A program made the translations under genes and the position numbers. From Azotosporobacter soli (lineage in GTDB: Bacteria > Bacillota > Negativicutes > SG130), in NCBI RefSeq assembly GCF_030542965.1, contig NZ_JAUAOA010000012.1, positions 27,438 to 91,437 on the forward strand: 64,000 nucleotides of DNA, given 5' to 3'. The notes below the pieces were generated by a model that saw nothing but the letters and a program-made list of their open reading frames with translations, was not told the DNA's origin and did no database searches. Shown one piece after another: positions 17,287 through 25,824 of this stretch. Position 1 is the stretch's first letter; the number at the start of each line of letters is the position of its first letter.

Positions 17287-19668
17287 TTATTTATTTTCTT
17301 TCATAAAGGATTTTGCAAGCGTGACGGCGTCAACTCCATTGGCGGCAAAACAGTCGGCGGCTGCGGCGAGCGCATATTCTTTCGTTAAAACGGCGCCGCC
17401 GACAATCGTGTAGGGTGAAAGACCGGCTTCTTTGATGGCGGCGATGGTTTCGTCGATCTTAGTCATTGTCGTAGTCATCAGCGCACAGAGACCGACAATA
17501 TCCGGTTTATGAATGCGTACGGCTTCGACGATGCAATCGGGAGCGACATCTTTGCCAAGATCGATAACTTTAAAACCGTTGTTTTCCAATAAGGCGGCCA
17601 CGATGTTTTTGCCAAGATCATGAATGTCGCCTTTAACGGTTGCAATAACAACGGTTCCAAGATAGGTTTCCGCTTCAGCGGGCAAGTGTTTTTTTAGCGT
17701 TAGAAAAGCGCTGCGCATGGTTTCTGCTGCAAGGAGTACCTGTGGTAAGAAGCAGCGTCCTGCGCCAAAAGCAATACCTATCTCGTTCATCGCGGCGGTA
17801 AGCGCGTTGTCCGTGATGACGAGCGAGGAAAAGCCTTCTTGAAGCGCCTGTTCGACCAGCGGTATGACGCTTTCTTTTTCGCCCTGCAGGACGGCTGACT
17901 TGATCTGGCCAAGCGTATCAAGCGTTAAAGCGGCGGATTTTGCTTCAAGCGGTGCGCTGTTCGGCGCATACAGTAAACTGTATTGTTGCCCGCAAGGGTC
18001 TTCGCCGCGCAGCGCTGCAGCGGCCGCCAGCGTTTCTTTCATTCTTTCGTCGTAGGGGTTAAGAATGGGCGCATCCAGGCCTGCTTCAAGCGCCATGGCG
18101 CAAAAAGCGGCGTTGACGATCGGGCGCTGCGGCAGACCAAAGGAGACATTGCTGAGTCCCATTGTGCTCGGATAACCTAGTTCTTGGCGGTATAAGCGCA
18201 GTGTTGCCAGTGTTTCGAGTGCGGCATTTTGTTCCGCTGCCGTGGTTAAAACGAGGGCGTCAAGCAAGAAGTCATTCGGCTTGAGCCCCGCAGCAAAAGC
18301 GGCTGCGATAATTTGTCGCGCACACTGAAGACGCTCGGCGGCGGTGCGCGGAACGCCTTTGTCGGAAAGCGGCAGGCAAAGGATCGCTGCGCCGTATTTT
18401 TTCGCCAAAGGAAGAAAGCTTGCCAAACGTTCGCTTTCGGCGCTTACGGAATTGATTAAAGCGCGTCCGGGATAGGCTTTCAATGCACATTCCAGCGCAG
18501 CGGCATCGGTTGTATCAATAACCAGAGGAACGTCGACCAACATGGATAATTCATGAAATACGGTTGTCATCGCGGCTGCTTGATCAATTCCCGGAACGCC
18601 CATATTGACATCCAATATTTTTGCTCCGGCGGCGACTTGTCCTAAGGCTTCTTTCTTGACGCCGATAAAGTTGCCTGCTTTGATTTCGGCAGCCATCGCT
18701 TTGCGTCCGGTCGGATTGATGCGTTCGCCGATCAGCGCAAGAGGCTGTTTACTGCCGATATGCACCGTTCGGGTGCGACTGGTCAGGGCGAGATCAAAAC
18801 GGCGCTGACGCGCTTGCCGTGTGACGGAGACATGCAGCAAAGCTGTTTTGACTGCTTGAATATGAGCTGGCGTGGTGCCGCAACAGCCGCCGATATAGGA
18901 GGCTCCGGCAGCGGCAAGCTTAGGCGCCCATTCGGCCATTTCCGCAGGCGTCATGGGGAATACGGTTTCGCCGTGAATCAGTTCCGGCATGCCCGCATTT
19001 GGCTGCACACTGATCGGCGTTTGCGCATGAAGGGCTAATTGTTCAATGACTTGCAGCAGCTGCGCAGGGCCCAGGGAACAGTTTGCGCCGATGACATCGG
19101 CGCCTAACGCGCTCAACACGATCGCTGCCGTCTCAGGATCCGTACCGGTTATCGTCCTGCCGTCCGCGCCAAAAGAAAGCTGACAGATTACCGGTTTCGT
19201 CGTCACCGTTTTTGCCGCAATCAAAGCGGCGCGCATTTCTTGAAGATCGATAATCGTTTCAATAATGATCATATCGACATCGGCTGCGACAAGTGCGCGG
19301 ATCTGTTCTTGAAAGACGTCAACGGCAGTGTCGAAGTTCAAATCGCCTAGCGGTTCCAATAGTTTTCCTGTCGGCCCGACTGAGCCGGCGATTTTAGTGT
19401 GCGGTGCGCAGGCGGCGCGCGCGGCTTTCACGGCCGCTTCATTTAGCGTCGCGACTTGATCGGCCAGCCCGTAATGTTCAAGCTTGATGCGATTGGCGCC
19501 AAACGTATTCGTCTCAATGATATCAGCGCCGTTTGCAATATAAGTCTGGTGGATCTTGCTGATTGCGGCAGGATTTTCGAGATTCCACAATTCCGGACAA
19601 TAACCGGCGGGCAATCCGGCGGCTTGCAGCATCGTTCCCATGGCTCCATCAAATACAGATACCTTCAA
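17287..19668 (-). CDS. metH: Cobalamin-dependent methionine synthase lacking the activation domain
   Basis: Transfers the methyl group of methyltetrahydrofolate through B12 to homocysteine. 793 residues: homocysteine-binding domain (1-about 285, with zinc-site motif GGCCGTTP), pterin-binding domain (GERINPTGRKAM onward), then cobalamin cap and B12-binding domain with the DxHxxG motif GDIHDLGKNI. The usual C-terminal SAM-dependent reactivation domain is absent and is encoded by the adjacent upstream gene. It starts at TTG 19668, preceded by AAAGGA and overlapping the upstream stop by 4 bp. Confidence 0.93.
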   Translation of the reverse strand: MKVSVFDGAMGTMLQAAGLPAGYCPELWNLENPAAISKIHQTYIANGADIIETNTFGANRIKLEHYGLADQVATLNEAAVKAARAACAPHTKIAGSVGPTGKLLEPLGDLNFDTAVDVFQEQIRALVAADVDMIIIETIIDLQEMRAALIAAKTVTTKPVICQLSFGADGRTITGTDPETAAIVLSALGADVIGANCSLGPAQLLQVIEQLALHAQTPISVQPNAGMPELIHGETVFPMTPAEMAEWAPKLAAAGASYIGGCCGTTPAHIQAVKTALLHVSVTRQARQRRFDLALTSRTRTVHIGSKQPLALIGERINPTGRKAMAAEIKAGNFIGVKKEALGQVAAGAKILDVNMGVPGIDQAAAMTTVFHELSMLVDVPLVIDTTDAAALECALKAYPGRALINSVSAESERLASFLPLAKKYGAAILCLPLSDKGVPRTAAERLQCARQIIAAAFAAGLKPNDFLLDALVLTTAAEQNAALETLATLRLYRQELGYPSTMGLSNVSFGLPQRPIVNAAFCAMALEAGLDAPILNPYDERMKETLAAAAALRGEDPCGQQYSLLYAPNSAPLEAKSAALTLDTLGQIKSAVLQGEKESVIPLVEQALQEGFSSLVITDNALTAAMNEIGIAFGAGRCFLPQVLLAAETMRSAFLTLKKHLPAEAETYLGTVVIATVKGDIHDLGKNIVAALLENNGFKVIDLGKDVAPDCIVEAVRIHKPDIVGLCALMTTTMTKIDETIAAIKEAGLSPYTIVGGAVLTKEYALAAAADCFAANGVDAVTLAKSFMKENK

Positions 19669-20357
19669 TTTGTTTCATCCTTTCTTTTCTCTCTGCGGGA
19701 GAGACAGTTAGTAAGAGAGCAGGTGCTGCAAGTGCTATTGGACTGCAGCTTTTGCTGGCGATAGGTCGGCTGAAGACCAATGACCGCGGTAACGGATTTG
19801 CGCGGCAGCAACATGCAGGATTCAGTTGACGTAATATTAACCTGACCGGCGTTTGCTAAGCGCAGTATTTCAGGCTGAAACCGAATATCCCAGTTACCAT
19901 AACCTGGGCTGAAACGTCGCGTGCAAATAAAGCCTTTTTGTGCATATTGTTGGCGGATAAAAGCTTCCAGCTGGTCGGCTGCCGCTTCAACAGCGGTTGT
20001 TCCGGCGGCATCAAGCAATAAGGCATGGCTGTAGGAACCCTGGGCAAAATAATGTTCGGAGGTTTTTTCTAAAAGTTCGCCAATGGTGACTGCCAAAACG
20101 ACAACATGCTGGCTTGCTTGCAAGTGGCGTTTAATGCTAGTGGCGGTCAGTTCTATTTTTCTCTCAGCCAGGATCGTCGAAGTGGCAGAATCATAAGGGA
20201 ATATTTCCCATGAACTTTTCGCTTCCGCGAGTAGACGGCCTTCCTGAACGGCGGCTGTAATCGCTGCAGGAGGAAAATTGTGCGCTTCCTTCATTCCGGC
20301 ATACCGTTGAACTTCTGCTGCGGACAAGGACTGCAAGGACGGGTTGTAAATCGGCAC
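19665..20357 (-). CDS. Separate methionine synthase reactivation (SAM-binding) domain protein
   Basis: 230 residues resembling the C-terminal activation domain of MetH, which remethylates oxidised cob(II)alamin with SAM and an electron donor: RFSPGYGNWDI (the RPAPGYP motif equivalent) and ITSTESCMLLPRKSVTAVIGL. A Cys-rich tail (STCSTCSLTNC) is unlike the fused domain. The frame opens at 20420, but GGAGGAGGT directly before GTG 20357 supports that start. It overlaps metH by 4 bp, so the two halves are translated in a coupled way and probably work as a complex. Confidence 0.85.
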   Translation of the reverse strand: MPIYNPSLQSLSAAEVQRYAGMKEAHNFPPAAITAAVQEGRLLAEAKSSWEIFPYDSATSTILAERKIELTATSIKRHLQASQHVVVLAVTIGELLEKTSEHYFAQGSYSHALLLDAAGTTAVEAAADQLEAFIRQQYAQKGFICTRRFSPGYGNWDIRFQPEILRLANAGQVNITSTESCMLLPRKSVTAVIGLQPTYRQQKLQSNSTCSTCSLTNCLSRREKRKDETN

Positions 20358-20543
20358 ACGAACACCTCCTCCGTAAAGCGTGTTTCTGCCTAAAATATCA
20401 TAATTTTGTATATTACGCAAGTATTTGCGCTGTTTTTATACGCTTATATTAATAAGGAAATGATTTTGCAAATATACGGGAGTAGAATATTGTTGTATAA
20501 TGAGAAAAGAAGTTTTGAATATGCAGGACATGAGGTGAGGATT

Positions 20544-21305
20544 TTGGGGAAAGTCATTGCGATCGCCAACCAAAAAGGCGGCGTCGGCAAGACTACGACA
20601 GCGGTAAACTTAAGTGCTTGTATCGCTGAATTAGGGAAAAAAGTACTCCTATTGGATCTCGATCCGCAGGGGAATACCAGCAGCGGATTAGGCGTCAACA
20701 AGAAGCTGCTTGAGAGAAGTATCTATGACGTTTTGGTAAATGATGTTCCGGCGGAGAGCGCTGTTTGCGATACGGAACTTGCCAACTTGCAACTTTTACC
20801 GACGACCATTCAATTAGCTGGAGCTGAAATTGAGCTGGTTTCTGTTATTTCACGTGAAACAAAATTAAAACGGGCATTGGATAAAATACGTTTCGAGTAT
20901 GATTATGTGATTATCGATTGTCCGCCTTCGCTCGGGTTATTAACAATCAACGCGCTGACGGCGGCGAATTCGGTGCTTGTACCGATTCAGTGCGAATTTT
21001 ACGCGTTAGAAGGATTGACGCAGTTGATGAGTACCATCTCGCTTGTGCAGCGCAATCTGAACCCGGCACTGACTTTGGAAGGCGTCGTGTTGACCATGTT
21101 TGACGCCCGGACGAATCTTTCAATTCAGGTAGTGGATGAAGTGAAGAATCATTTCCGTCATAAAGTGTATCAGACGATCATTCCGCGCAATGTGCGTTTG
21201 AGTGAAGCTCCGAGTCACGGAAAACCGGTTATTACATATGATCCTAAATCAAAAGGCGCCGAAGTGTATTTTGAGTTAGCGCAGGAGGTTGTGGGTGATG
21301 AATAA
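20544..21305 (+). CDS. parA: Chromosome partitioning ATPase ParA (Soj)
   Basis: 253 residues; deviant Walker A KGGVGKTT (11-18), LDLDPQGNTSSGLG and the Walker B VIIDCPPSLG. It works with ParB-parS in origin segregation and also controls DnaA in Bacillus. The open frame extends up to 20406, but the conserved start GKVIAIANQKGG begins at TTG 20544, with AGGTGAGG right before it. A parS-like sequence lies inside the gene (20846-20861). It overlaps parB by 8 bp. Confidence 0.96.
   Translation: MGKVIAIANQKGGVGKTTTAVNLSACIAELGKKVLLLDLDPQGNTSSGLGVNKKLLERSIYDVLVNDVPAESAVCDTELANLQLLPTTIQLAGAEIELVSVISRETKLKRALDKIRFEYDYVIIDCPPSLGLLTINALTAANSVLVPIQCEFYALEGLTQLMSTISLVQRNLNPALTLEGVVLTMFDARTNLSIQVVDEVKNHFRHKVYQTIIPRNVRLSEAPSHGKPVITYDPKSKGAEVYFELAQEVVGDE
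20846..20861. promoter_or_regulatory. parS-like site within parA
   Basis: TATTTCACGTGAAACA: one mismatch from the consensus parS TGTTTCACGTGAAACA, with the central TTTCACGTGAAA intact. Confidence 0.75.
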
Positions 21306-22230
21306 GGGTGGACGTGGTCTGGGTCGTGGTTTGGATGCGTTAATCCCGATGGGAGGCGCCAGTCATCAGGTTGAGACGGTGCAAAAGAAGAATGGGGCGA
21401 CAGACTGGGTTATGGTAAAAGATATCGTCGCCAATCAGTTTCAGCCAAGACGTTTGTTTGATGAAGACGCGCTGAATGAATTAGTGCAATCCATCCGTCA
21501 ATACGGCATTTTGCAGCCGATCGTTGTACGAAAGACGATGCAAGGGTTTGAACTTGTTGCTGGCGAACGACGCTGGCGCGCCTCGCAGCGTGCTGGTTTA
21601 AAAGAAATTCCGGCGGTTGTAAAAGAGTTGACCGACGGAGAGATGATGGAAATCGCGCTAATTGAAAACATTCAGCGTGAGAGCCTGAATCCGATTGAAG
21701 AAGCTGCGGCTTACCGGCGTTTGATGGAAGAATTCGGCCTGACGCAGGAAGAAGTCGCGCGTAAAATTGGTCGAAGTCGTTCGTTGATCGCAAATACGGT
21801 GCGCATGCTGAATTTATCGCCGGATGTGCAAGATCATGTTTCACGTGGAACATTGAGCATGGGGCAAGCAAGACCTCTCTTGACCTTAGAGGATCGTGAA
21901 GTGCAGCTGGAAGCTGCTGAGACGATCATCGCAGAAGGTTTGTCTTCACGTGATGCAGAAGAATTGGTAAAACGCATCATTAAAGGCGTAGGAGAAAAGA
22001 ACAGAGCGAAGAAAGAAGTTGAACCGATCAGAGGCGTTTTTGTGGAAGAAGCCGAAGATCAGCTCAAGATGGTCTTAGGGACGCAGGTTAAGATTAAGCC
22101 TGGAAAACTGAAAAGTAGAATAGAAATCGAATTTTACTCGCAAGATGACTTGGAACGAATCATTGAAACATTGACGCAGATGATGCAACCGACAGCGGGA
22201 GTGCGAGTACCGGGGCAATTAATCGTATAA
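21298..22230 (+). CDS. parB: Chromosome partitioning protein ParB (Spo0J)
   Basis: 310 residues: N-terminal ParA-stimulating motif GRGLGRGLDALIP (6-18), CTPase box GERRWRA (89-95), a helix-turn-helix (LTQEEVARKIGRSRSLIANTV) and a C-terminal dimerisation region. It loads at parS as a CTP-dependent clamp and recruits SMC. AGGAGG at 21282 is 10 nt before ATG 21298; the in-frame GTG at 21289 is too close to it. A parS-like site lies in the gene and a perfect one just behind it. Confidence 0.97.
   Translation: MNKGGRGLGRGLDALIPMGGASHQVETVQKKNGATDWVMVKDIVANQFQPRRLFDEDALNELVQSIRQYGILQPIVVRKTMQGFELVAGERRWRASQRAGLKEIPAVVKELTDGEMMEIALIENIQRESLNPIEEAAAYRRLMEEFGLTQEEVARKIGRSRSLIANTVRMLNLSPDVQDHVSRGTLSMGQARPLLTLEDREVQLEAAETIIAEGLSSRDAEELVKRIIKGVGEKNRAKKEVEPIRGVFVEEAEDQLKMVLGTQVKIKPGKLKSRIEIEFYSQDDLERIIETLTQMMQPTAGVRVPGQLIV
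21837..21852. promoter_or_regulatory. parS-like site within parB
   Basis: TGTTTCACGTGGAACA: 15 of 16 positions match the parS consensus. Confidence 0.8.
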
Positions 22231-22232
22231 AT

Positions 22233-22272
22233 AAAACACAATCATGTTTCACGTGAAACATGATTGTGTTTT
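22233..22272. promoter_or_regulatory. Perfect parS inside a 40-bp perfect palindrome behind parB
   Basis: The consensus parS TGTTTCACGTGAAACA occupies 22245-22260. The symmetry continues 12 bp further on each side (AAAACACAATCA left, TGATTGTGTTTT right), giving a 40-bp perfect dyad that starts 3 bp after the parB stop. As RNA it would form a hairpin followed by U-rich sequence, so it may serve as both the ParB nucleation site and the parAB terminator. Confidence 0.88.
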
Positions 22273-22311
22273 GCCTGACGTTTGACGTCTTGTTAAAAGG
22301 TGGAGATGAAG

Positions 22312-23457
22312 ATGATATATCTGGATAATGCCGCGACAAGTTGGCCGAAACCGGAATCTGTTTATCAAAAAACGGAAGAGGCTTTGCGCGCGGGCGGAAG
22401 CCCGGGCAGAGGCGGTTATCAGAAGGCAAGGAAGGCGGCAGAAGTGCTCTATGAAGCGCGTGAAGCGCTGGCCGAATTGATTCGTGCGCCGATCGCAACG
22501 CAAATCGCGTTTGCGCAAAATGCCACCGATGCTTTGAGTATGGCGTTGTTTGGTTTAATTAAACCCGGAGATATCGTCGTAACGACGTCGATGGAACATA
22601 ATGCGGTGGCTCGTCCGCTCTGGCAACTACAACAAACCGGTGTCATCATACGTAAGGTTTCGTGTAACGCACAGGGGGAACTGAATTGGAGCATGTTGAA
22701 AGAAGCCTTGTCGGGTGCGCAGTGGATTGTCCTCACGCACGCATCGAATGTGAGCGGCACGGTATTTCCGATCCATGAAATTGGGCGTCTGGCGGCGGAA
22801 CGAAATGTGCGCTGCATCGTAGATGCATGTCAAACCATTGGTGTGAAGGAAATTGATGTTCAAGCCGGCCTCTTCTCAGCAGTCGCATTTAGTGGACATA
22901 AAGGGTTGCTAAGTCCTCAGGGCGTCGGCGCTTTATATATCGAAGAGACTCTTTCTTGCAAGCCGTTGCGCTATGGGGGGACGGGAAGTCTTTCGGAATC
23001 CGAAGAACAGCCTTCTTTTATGCCGGATCGACTGGAAAGCGGCACGCCGAACGTTCCTGGCATTGCAGGTTTGTTGGCCGGAGTAGAGTATATTGCGGCT
23101 AAGGGGCAGGATGCGATCTGTCGACATGAATTGAAGTTGGCGCAGCTTCTCTGGGAAGGGCTTGGCGTGCTGCCGAAAGTAAAGCGGCTTGGGCCGGGTT
23201 TTGCGGCAGAACGCACGGCGGTTGTCAGTTTTGCGGTCGAGGGGATCGACAGCGGCATGATAAGCCGTGCATTGGAAGAAACGGCGGCGATCGCGTCGCG
23301 CAGCGGTCTGCACTGCGCACCGTGGGCGCATAAGACGCTCGGCAGTCTGGAAAGCGGCGCGGTGCGTTTTAGCCCAGGAATTTATAATAACGAAGCGGAA
23401 ATAAAAATCGTTCTTGAAACGCTCGAAGCCGTCTTAAAAACGGAAAGTGCGTGCTAA
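22312..23457 (+). CDS. NifS/SufS-like PLP enzyme (EF2568-type cysteine desulfurase family)
   Basis: Class V aminotransferase fold; 381 residues starting MIYLDNAATSWPKP, with PLP-binding lysine K197 in SGHKGLLSPQGVGALY and the family motif ESGTPNVPGIAGL. Such enzymes strip sulfur (or selenium) from cysteine or selenocysteine. The EF2568 subgroup is known to travel with selD and yedF in selenium-using bacteria; in this genome it is 21 kb away from selD. GTG 22300 and ATG 22306 are alternative starts; GGTGGAG is best spaced for 22312. Substrate is not decided by sequence. Confidence 0.82.
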   Translation: MIYLDNAATSWPKPESVYQKTEEALRAGGSPGRGGYQKARKAAEVLYEAREALAELIRAPIATQIAFAQNATDALSMALFGLIKPGDIVVTTSMEHNAVARPLWQLQQTGVIIRKVSCNAQGELNWSMLKEALSGAQWIVLTHASNVSGTVFPIHEIGRLAAERNVRCIVDACQTIGVKEIDVQAGLFSAVAFSGHKGLLSPQGVGALYIEETLSCKPLRYGGTGSLSESEEQPSFMPDRLESGTPNVPGIAGLLAGVEYIAAKGQDAICRHELKLAQLLWEGLGVLPKVKRLGPGFAAERTAVVSFAVEGIDSGMISRALEETAAIASRSGLHCAPWAHKTLGSLESGAVRFSPGIYNNEAEIKIVLETLEAVLKTESAC

Positions 23458-23494
23458 GAAAAAGTAAAACAGAAAGAAAGAGTGGTTGCGTAGT

Positions 23495-24007
23495 ATGGAT
23501 ATAAAGGAATTGACCGATCTGATCATGGGAAATCTGCCGGAATTGATCCTTGCGATGACGGGATTATTGCTGGCGGCATTGCTTGTCTTTATCAGCATTA
23601 ATATTAAGATGGTAGGTTTGAGCCGCAAGTATGAAACGATGACGAAGGGTATGGACGGCGTGAATTTAGAGAAGCTTCTGCTCGAACATGTGGCGGAAGT
23701 GCGGCAAACGAGCCGTCAATGCGAGGCGCTTGAGAAAGAATGCGCGCGCTTGCGCCAACAGCTGCTGGGATGCATCCAACGCTTTGGCGTGGTTCGCTTT
23801 AACGCTTTTCCCGATATCGCAAGCGATTTGAGCTTTGCAATTGCGATGCTGGACGAAAAAAACAACGGCGTCGTCTTCTCGAGCATCTATAGCCGCAGCG
23901 AATCGAGAACCTATGCAAAGCCGATCACAAATGGAGAATCTGCGTATTTGCTTTCGGAAGAAGAACGTAAGGCACTGCAAATGGCGATGGAAAAAAAACC
24001 TGCGTAA
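23495..24007 (+). CDS. DUF4446 family membrane-anchored protein
   Basis: 170 residues: one N-terminal membrane helix (LPELILAMTGLLLAALLVFISINI, about residues 14-36), a coiled-coil-prone stretch (LLEHVAEVRQTSRQCEALEKECARLRQQLLG) and a compact domain with RFGVVRFNAFPDIASDLSFAIAML. DUF4446 proteins are commonly found next to parB in Firmicutes. Function is unknown. The ATG at 23495 gives the family-like start MDIKELTD. Confidence 0.8.
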   Translation: MDIKELTDLIMGNLPELILAMTGLLLAALLVFISINIKMVGLSRKYETMTKGMDGVNLEKLLLEHVAEVRQTSRQCEALEKECARLRQQLLGCIQRFGVVRFNAFPDIASDLSFAIAMLDEKNNGVVFSSIYSRSESRTYAKPITNGESAYLLSEEERKALQMAMEKKPA

Positions 24008-24065
24008 AAGCAGGATTTTTTTCTTTTGCGGCGAATAGAGAAAAAGTATGTAAAAATGCAAAAAG

Positions 24066-24164
24066 AGACTGTTGAAAAAGGTTTGGCTACTGGAGGTACT
24101 GTCAGGGACATGATCTGGTACTGCGAAGCTAAGCAATAACAGATGGACTTTTTTCAACAGCCTC
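24066..24164. mobile_element. Approximately 100-bp MITE-like element with terminal inverted repeats
   Basis: The sequence begins GAGACTGTTGAAAAA and ends TTTTTTCAACAGCCTC; the ends are inverted copies with one mismatch over about 15 bp. Termini reading GAGGCTGTTGAAAA recall IS1182-like transposons (recalled, not searched). The interior of about 68 bp has no coding potential. I see no clear target-site duplication. It sits between the DUF4446 gene and the M23 peptidase gene. Confidence 0.5.
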
Positions 24165-24194
24165 CCTTAGTAGTGCTGTAAGGAGGGCGAAAGT

Positions 24195-25139
24195 TTGGCG
24201 TTAAAGACTAAACAACAGGCAAAACGAAATCAATTTTTCACTTTTATGTTGGTGCCGCATGACGGCAAAGCGGTGAAAAGCGTACGAATCCCGGTCAATT
24301 TATTAAAAATAGGTGCGGTACTGTGTTGCGCGATTGTAATGGCCTCGGTGGGCGCATTCCTTAATTATCGCTATACCGTTGCGGAAGCGACTTCTGAAAA
24401 AGCGGAACTGGATGCGCTGCGGCAAACCAATGGCAGCCAATTGCAGCAGATCGAGCAGTTGGCAAAGTCGACCGCGGGTTTGCAGGCGGACATGGAACGG
24501 CTTAATAATTTAGACAGTGAAGTTCGCCGCATGATGAATCTGGAAGAAGCGACGGGGACGTCGCGTGCGGGAACGGTGCGTCCGAACCTGAATGGCTCTA
24601 ACCAGGGCGGGCAAGGCGGTCCGACCGCAAAACCTACGGTTTCACAATTGAATGAAGTGACGGTTGCGTTAAAAGCCGATTTGAAAAGCCGCGAAGAAAG
24701 TTTGCTTGAATTGAAAGAACAGATCAAGGCGAAACAAAGCCGCGCGGCTGCGACGCCTTCCATCTGGCCGACGAATGGCGATGTGACCTCGCGCTTTGGT
24801 TGGCGCGGTTCGCCGTTTGGCGGCGGCGGCAGCGATTGGCATCCCGGAATCGATATCGCGAACGGAGTAGGAACACCTATCGTTGCGACTGCAGACGGAG
24901 AAGTGACCGGCAGCGGCTGGGACGGCGGTTATGGAAAATTGATCAAGATTAACCATGGCGGCGGCATTGAAACATTATATGGCCATAACTCTCAAATTGT
25001 GGCGCAGGTTGGACAGCACGTTAAAAAGGGTGAAGTCATCGCCTATATGGGAAGTACCGGTTACAGCACGGGTTCGCATTGCCATTATGAAATCAGGGTG
25101 AATGGAACGGCGGTAAATCCGGTTAGCTTTTTAAATTAA
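24195..25139 (+). CDS. M23 family peptidoglycan endopeptidase, membrane-anchored
   Basis: 314 residues: basic N-terminus, one membrane helix (about 38-58), a coiled coil (65-115), a Gly/Asn-rich linker and a C-terminal LytM/M23 domain. The zinc ligands and catalytic residues are visible: H216 and D220 (HPGID), H264 (LYGH), H295 and H297 (HCH). All are intact, so it should be active, unlike EnvC- or NlpD-type members. It starts at TTG 24195 after AGGAGGG. The bactofilin gene follows 100 bp on, a pairing known from cell-shape systems. Confidence 0.9.
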   Translation: MALKTKQQAKRNQFFTFMLVPHDGKAVKSVRIPVNLLKIGAVLCCAIVMASVGAFLNYRYTVAEATSEKAELDALRQTNGSQLQQIEQLAKSTAGLQADMERLNNLDSEVRRMMNLEEATGTSRAGTVRPNLNGSNQGGQGGPTAKPTVSQLNEVTVALKADLKSREESLLELKEQIKAKQSRAAATPSIWPTNGDVTSRFGWRGSPFGGGGSDWHPGIDIANGVGTPIVATADGEVTGSGWDGGYGKLIKINHGGGIETLYGHNSQIVAQVGQHVKKGEVIAYMGSTGYSTGSHCHYEIRVNGTAVNPVSFLN

Positions 25140-25156
25140 TAGTGAATGCGAAGCCG

Positions 25157-25191
25157 AAACGGTCAAAGGCAGCTGCTTTTGACCGTTTTTC
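25157..25191 (+). terminator. Hairpin terminator after the M23 peptidase gene
   Basis: AACGGTCAAA(G)GCAGC paired with GCTGC(T)TTTGACCGTT, followed by TTTTT. It separates the peptidase from the bactofilin gene. Confidence 0.75.
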
Positions 25192-25239
25192 TAAGCTGGG
25201 AGAAAAGTTGGGAAGTAAGGGGTTTAAGAAAGGGAGGAT

Positions 25240-25623
25240 ATGATGTTTGGCTTGAAAAAAAGCAGTGGCGTTTTGACTGGGGATATGAGCACGATTATTG
25301 GTAAAGATACGACCTTCAAAGGGGTTGTATCCGGCAAAGGAACGATAAGAGTCGACGGTCAGTTTGAAGGGGAGTTGCAAACGACCGGAGATTTGATGGT
25401 TGGCGATACGGCGATCATTACCGCCAATGTCAAAGCGCGTAATGCGATCATTGGCGGCACGATTCACGGCAACGTTGAAATCGCCGAGAAGATGGAGCTG
25501 TTGGCGAGTGCGAAGATTTACGGCGACATCAAGGTCGGCGTCCTGATCATTGGCGAGGGTGCGGTCTTCAAAGGCGCTTGTGAAATGAAGCATTTGGTTG
25601 AACCGCAGGCACAGAAAAAATAG
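25240..25623 (+). CDS. Bactofilin (polymer-forming cytoskeletal protein)
   Basis: 127 residues forming the right-handed beta-helix repeat of bactofilins: STIIGKDTTFKGVVSGKGTIRVDGQFEG, then ARNAIIGGTIHGNVEIAEKMEL. Bactofilins polymerise without nucleotide and place cell-wall enzymes; in Helicobacter and Myxococcus they act with M23 peptidases, as suggested by the neighbour here. Two ATGs (25240, 25243) follow GGGAGG. Confidence 0.93.
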   Translation: MMFGLKKSSGVLTGDMSTIIGKDTTFKGVVSGKGTIRVDGQFEGELQTTGDLMVGDTAIITANVKARNAIIGGTIHGNVEIAEKMELLASAKIYGDIKVGVLIIGEGAVFKGACEMKHLVEPQAQKK

Positions 25624-25624
25624 C

Positions 25625-25660
25625 AAAAAAACACGGCTGCTTAGCAGTCGTGTTTTTTTG
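25625..25660 (+). terminator. Terminator after the bactofilin gene
   Basis: AAAAAAACACGGCTGC / GCAGTCGTGTTTTTTT around TTA, a strong stem with a T-tract. Confidence 0.9.
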
Positions 25661-25824
25661 CTTTAAAACGCCTTTTGCGTAGAATTAGTCAAGCGAAACA
25701 AGGAGACTGAATGACAAAGGTAGAAACGTAAGAAAAGGAAAGATAACAAATAATAAAATATACATTATATTGTAAGCAAAAACTAAACACGCTTGAAAGC
25801 GGCGAGACAATAGGAGGAAACAAG

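Noticed and set aside
20197..20211. GGGAATATTTCCC as a Noc site
   Set aside because: The palindrome has the half-sites in the wrong order relative to ATTTCCCGGGAAAT and lies in coding sequence.
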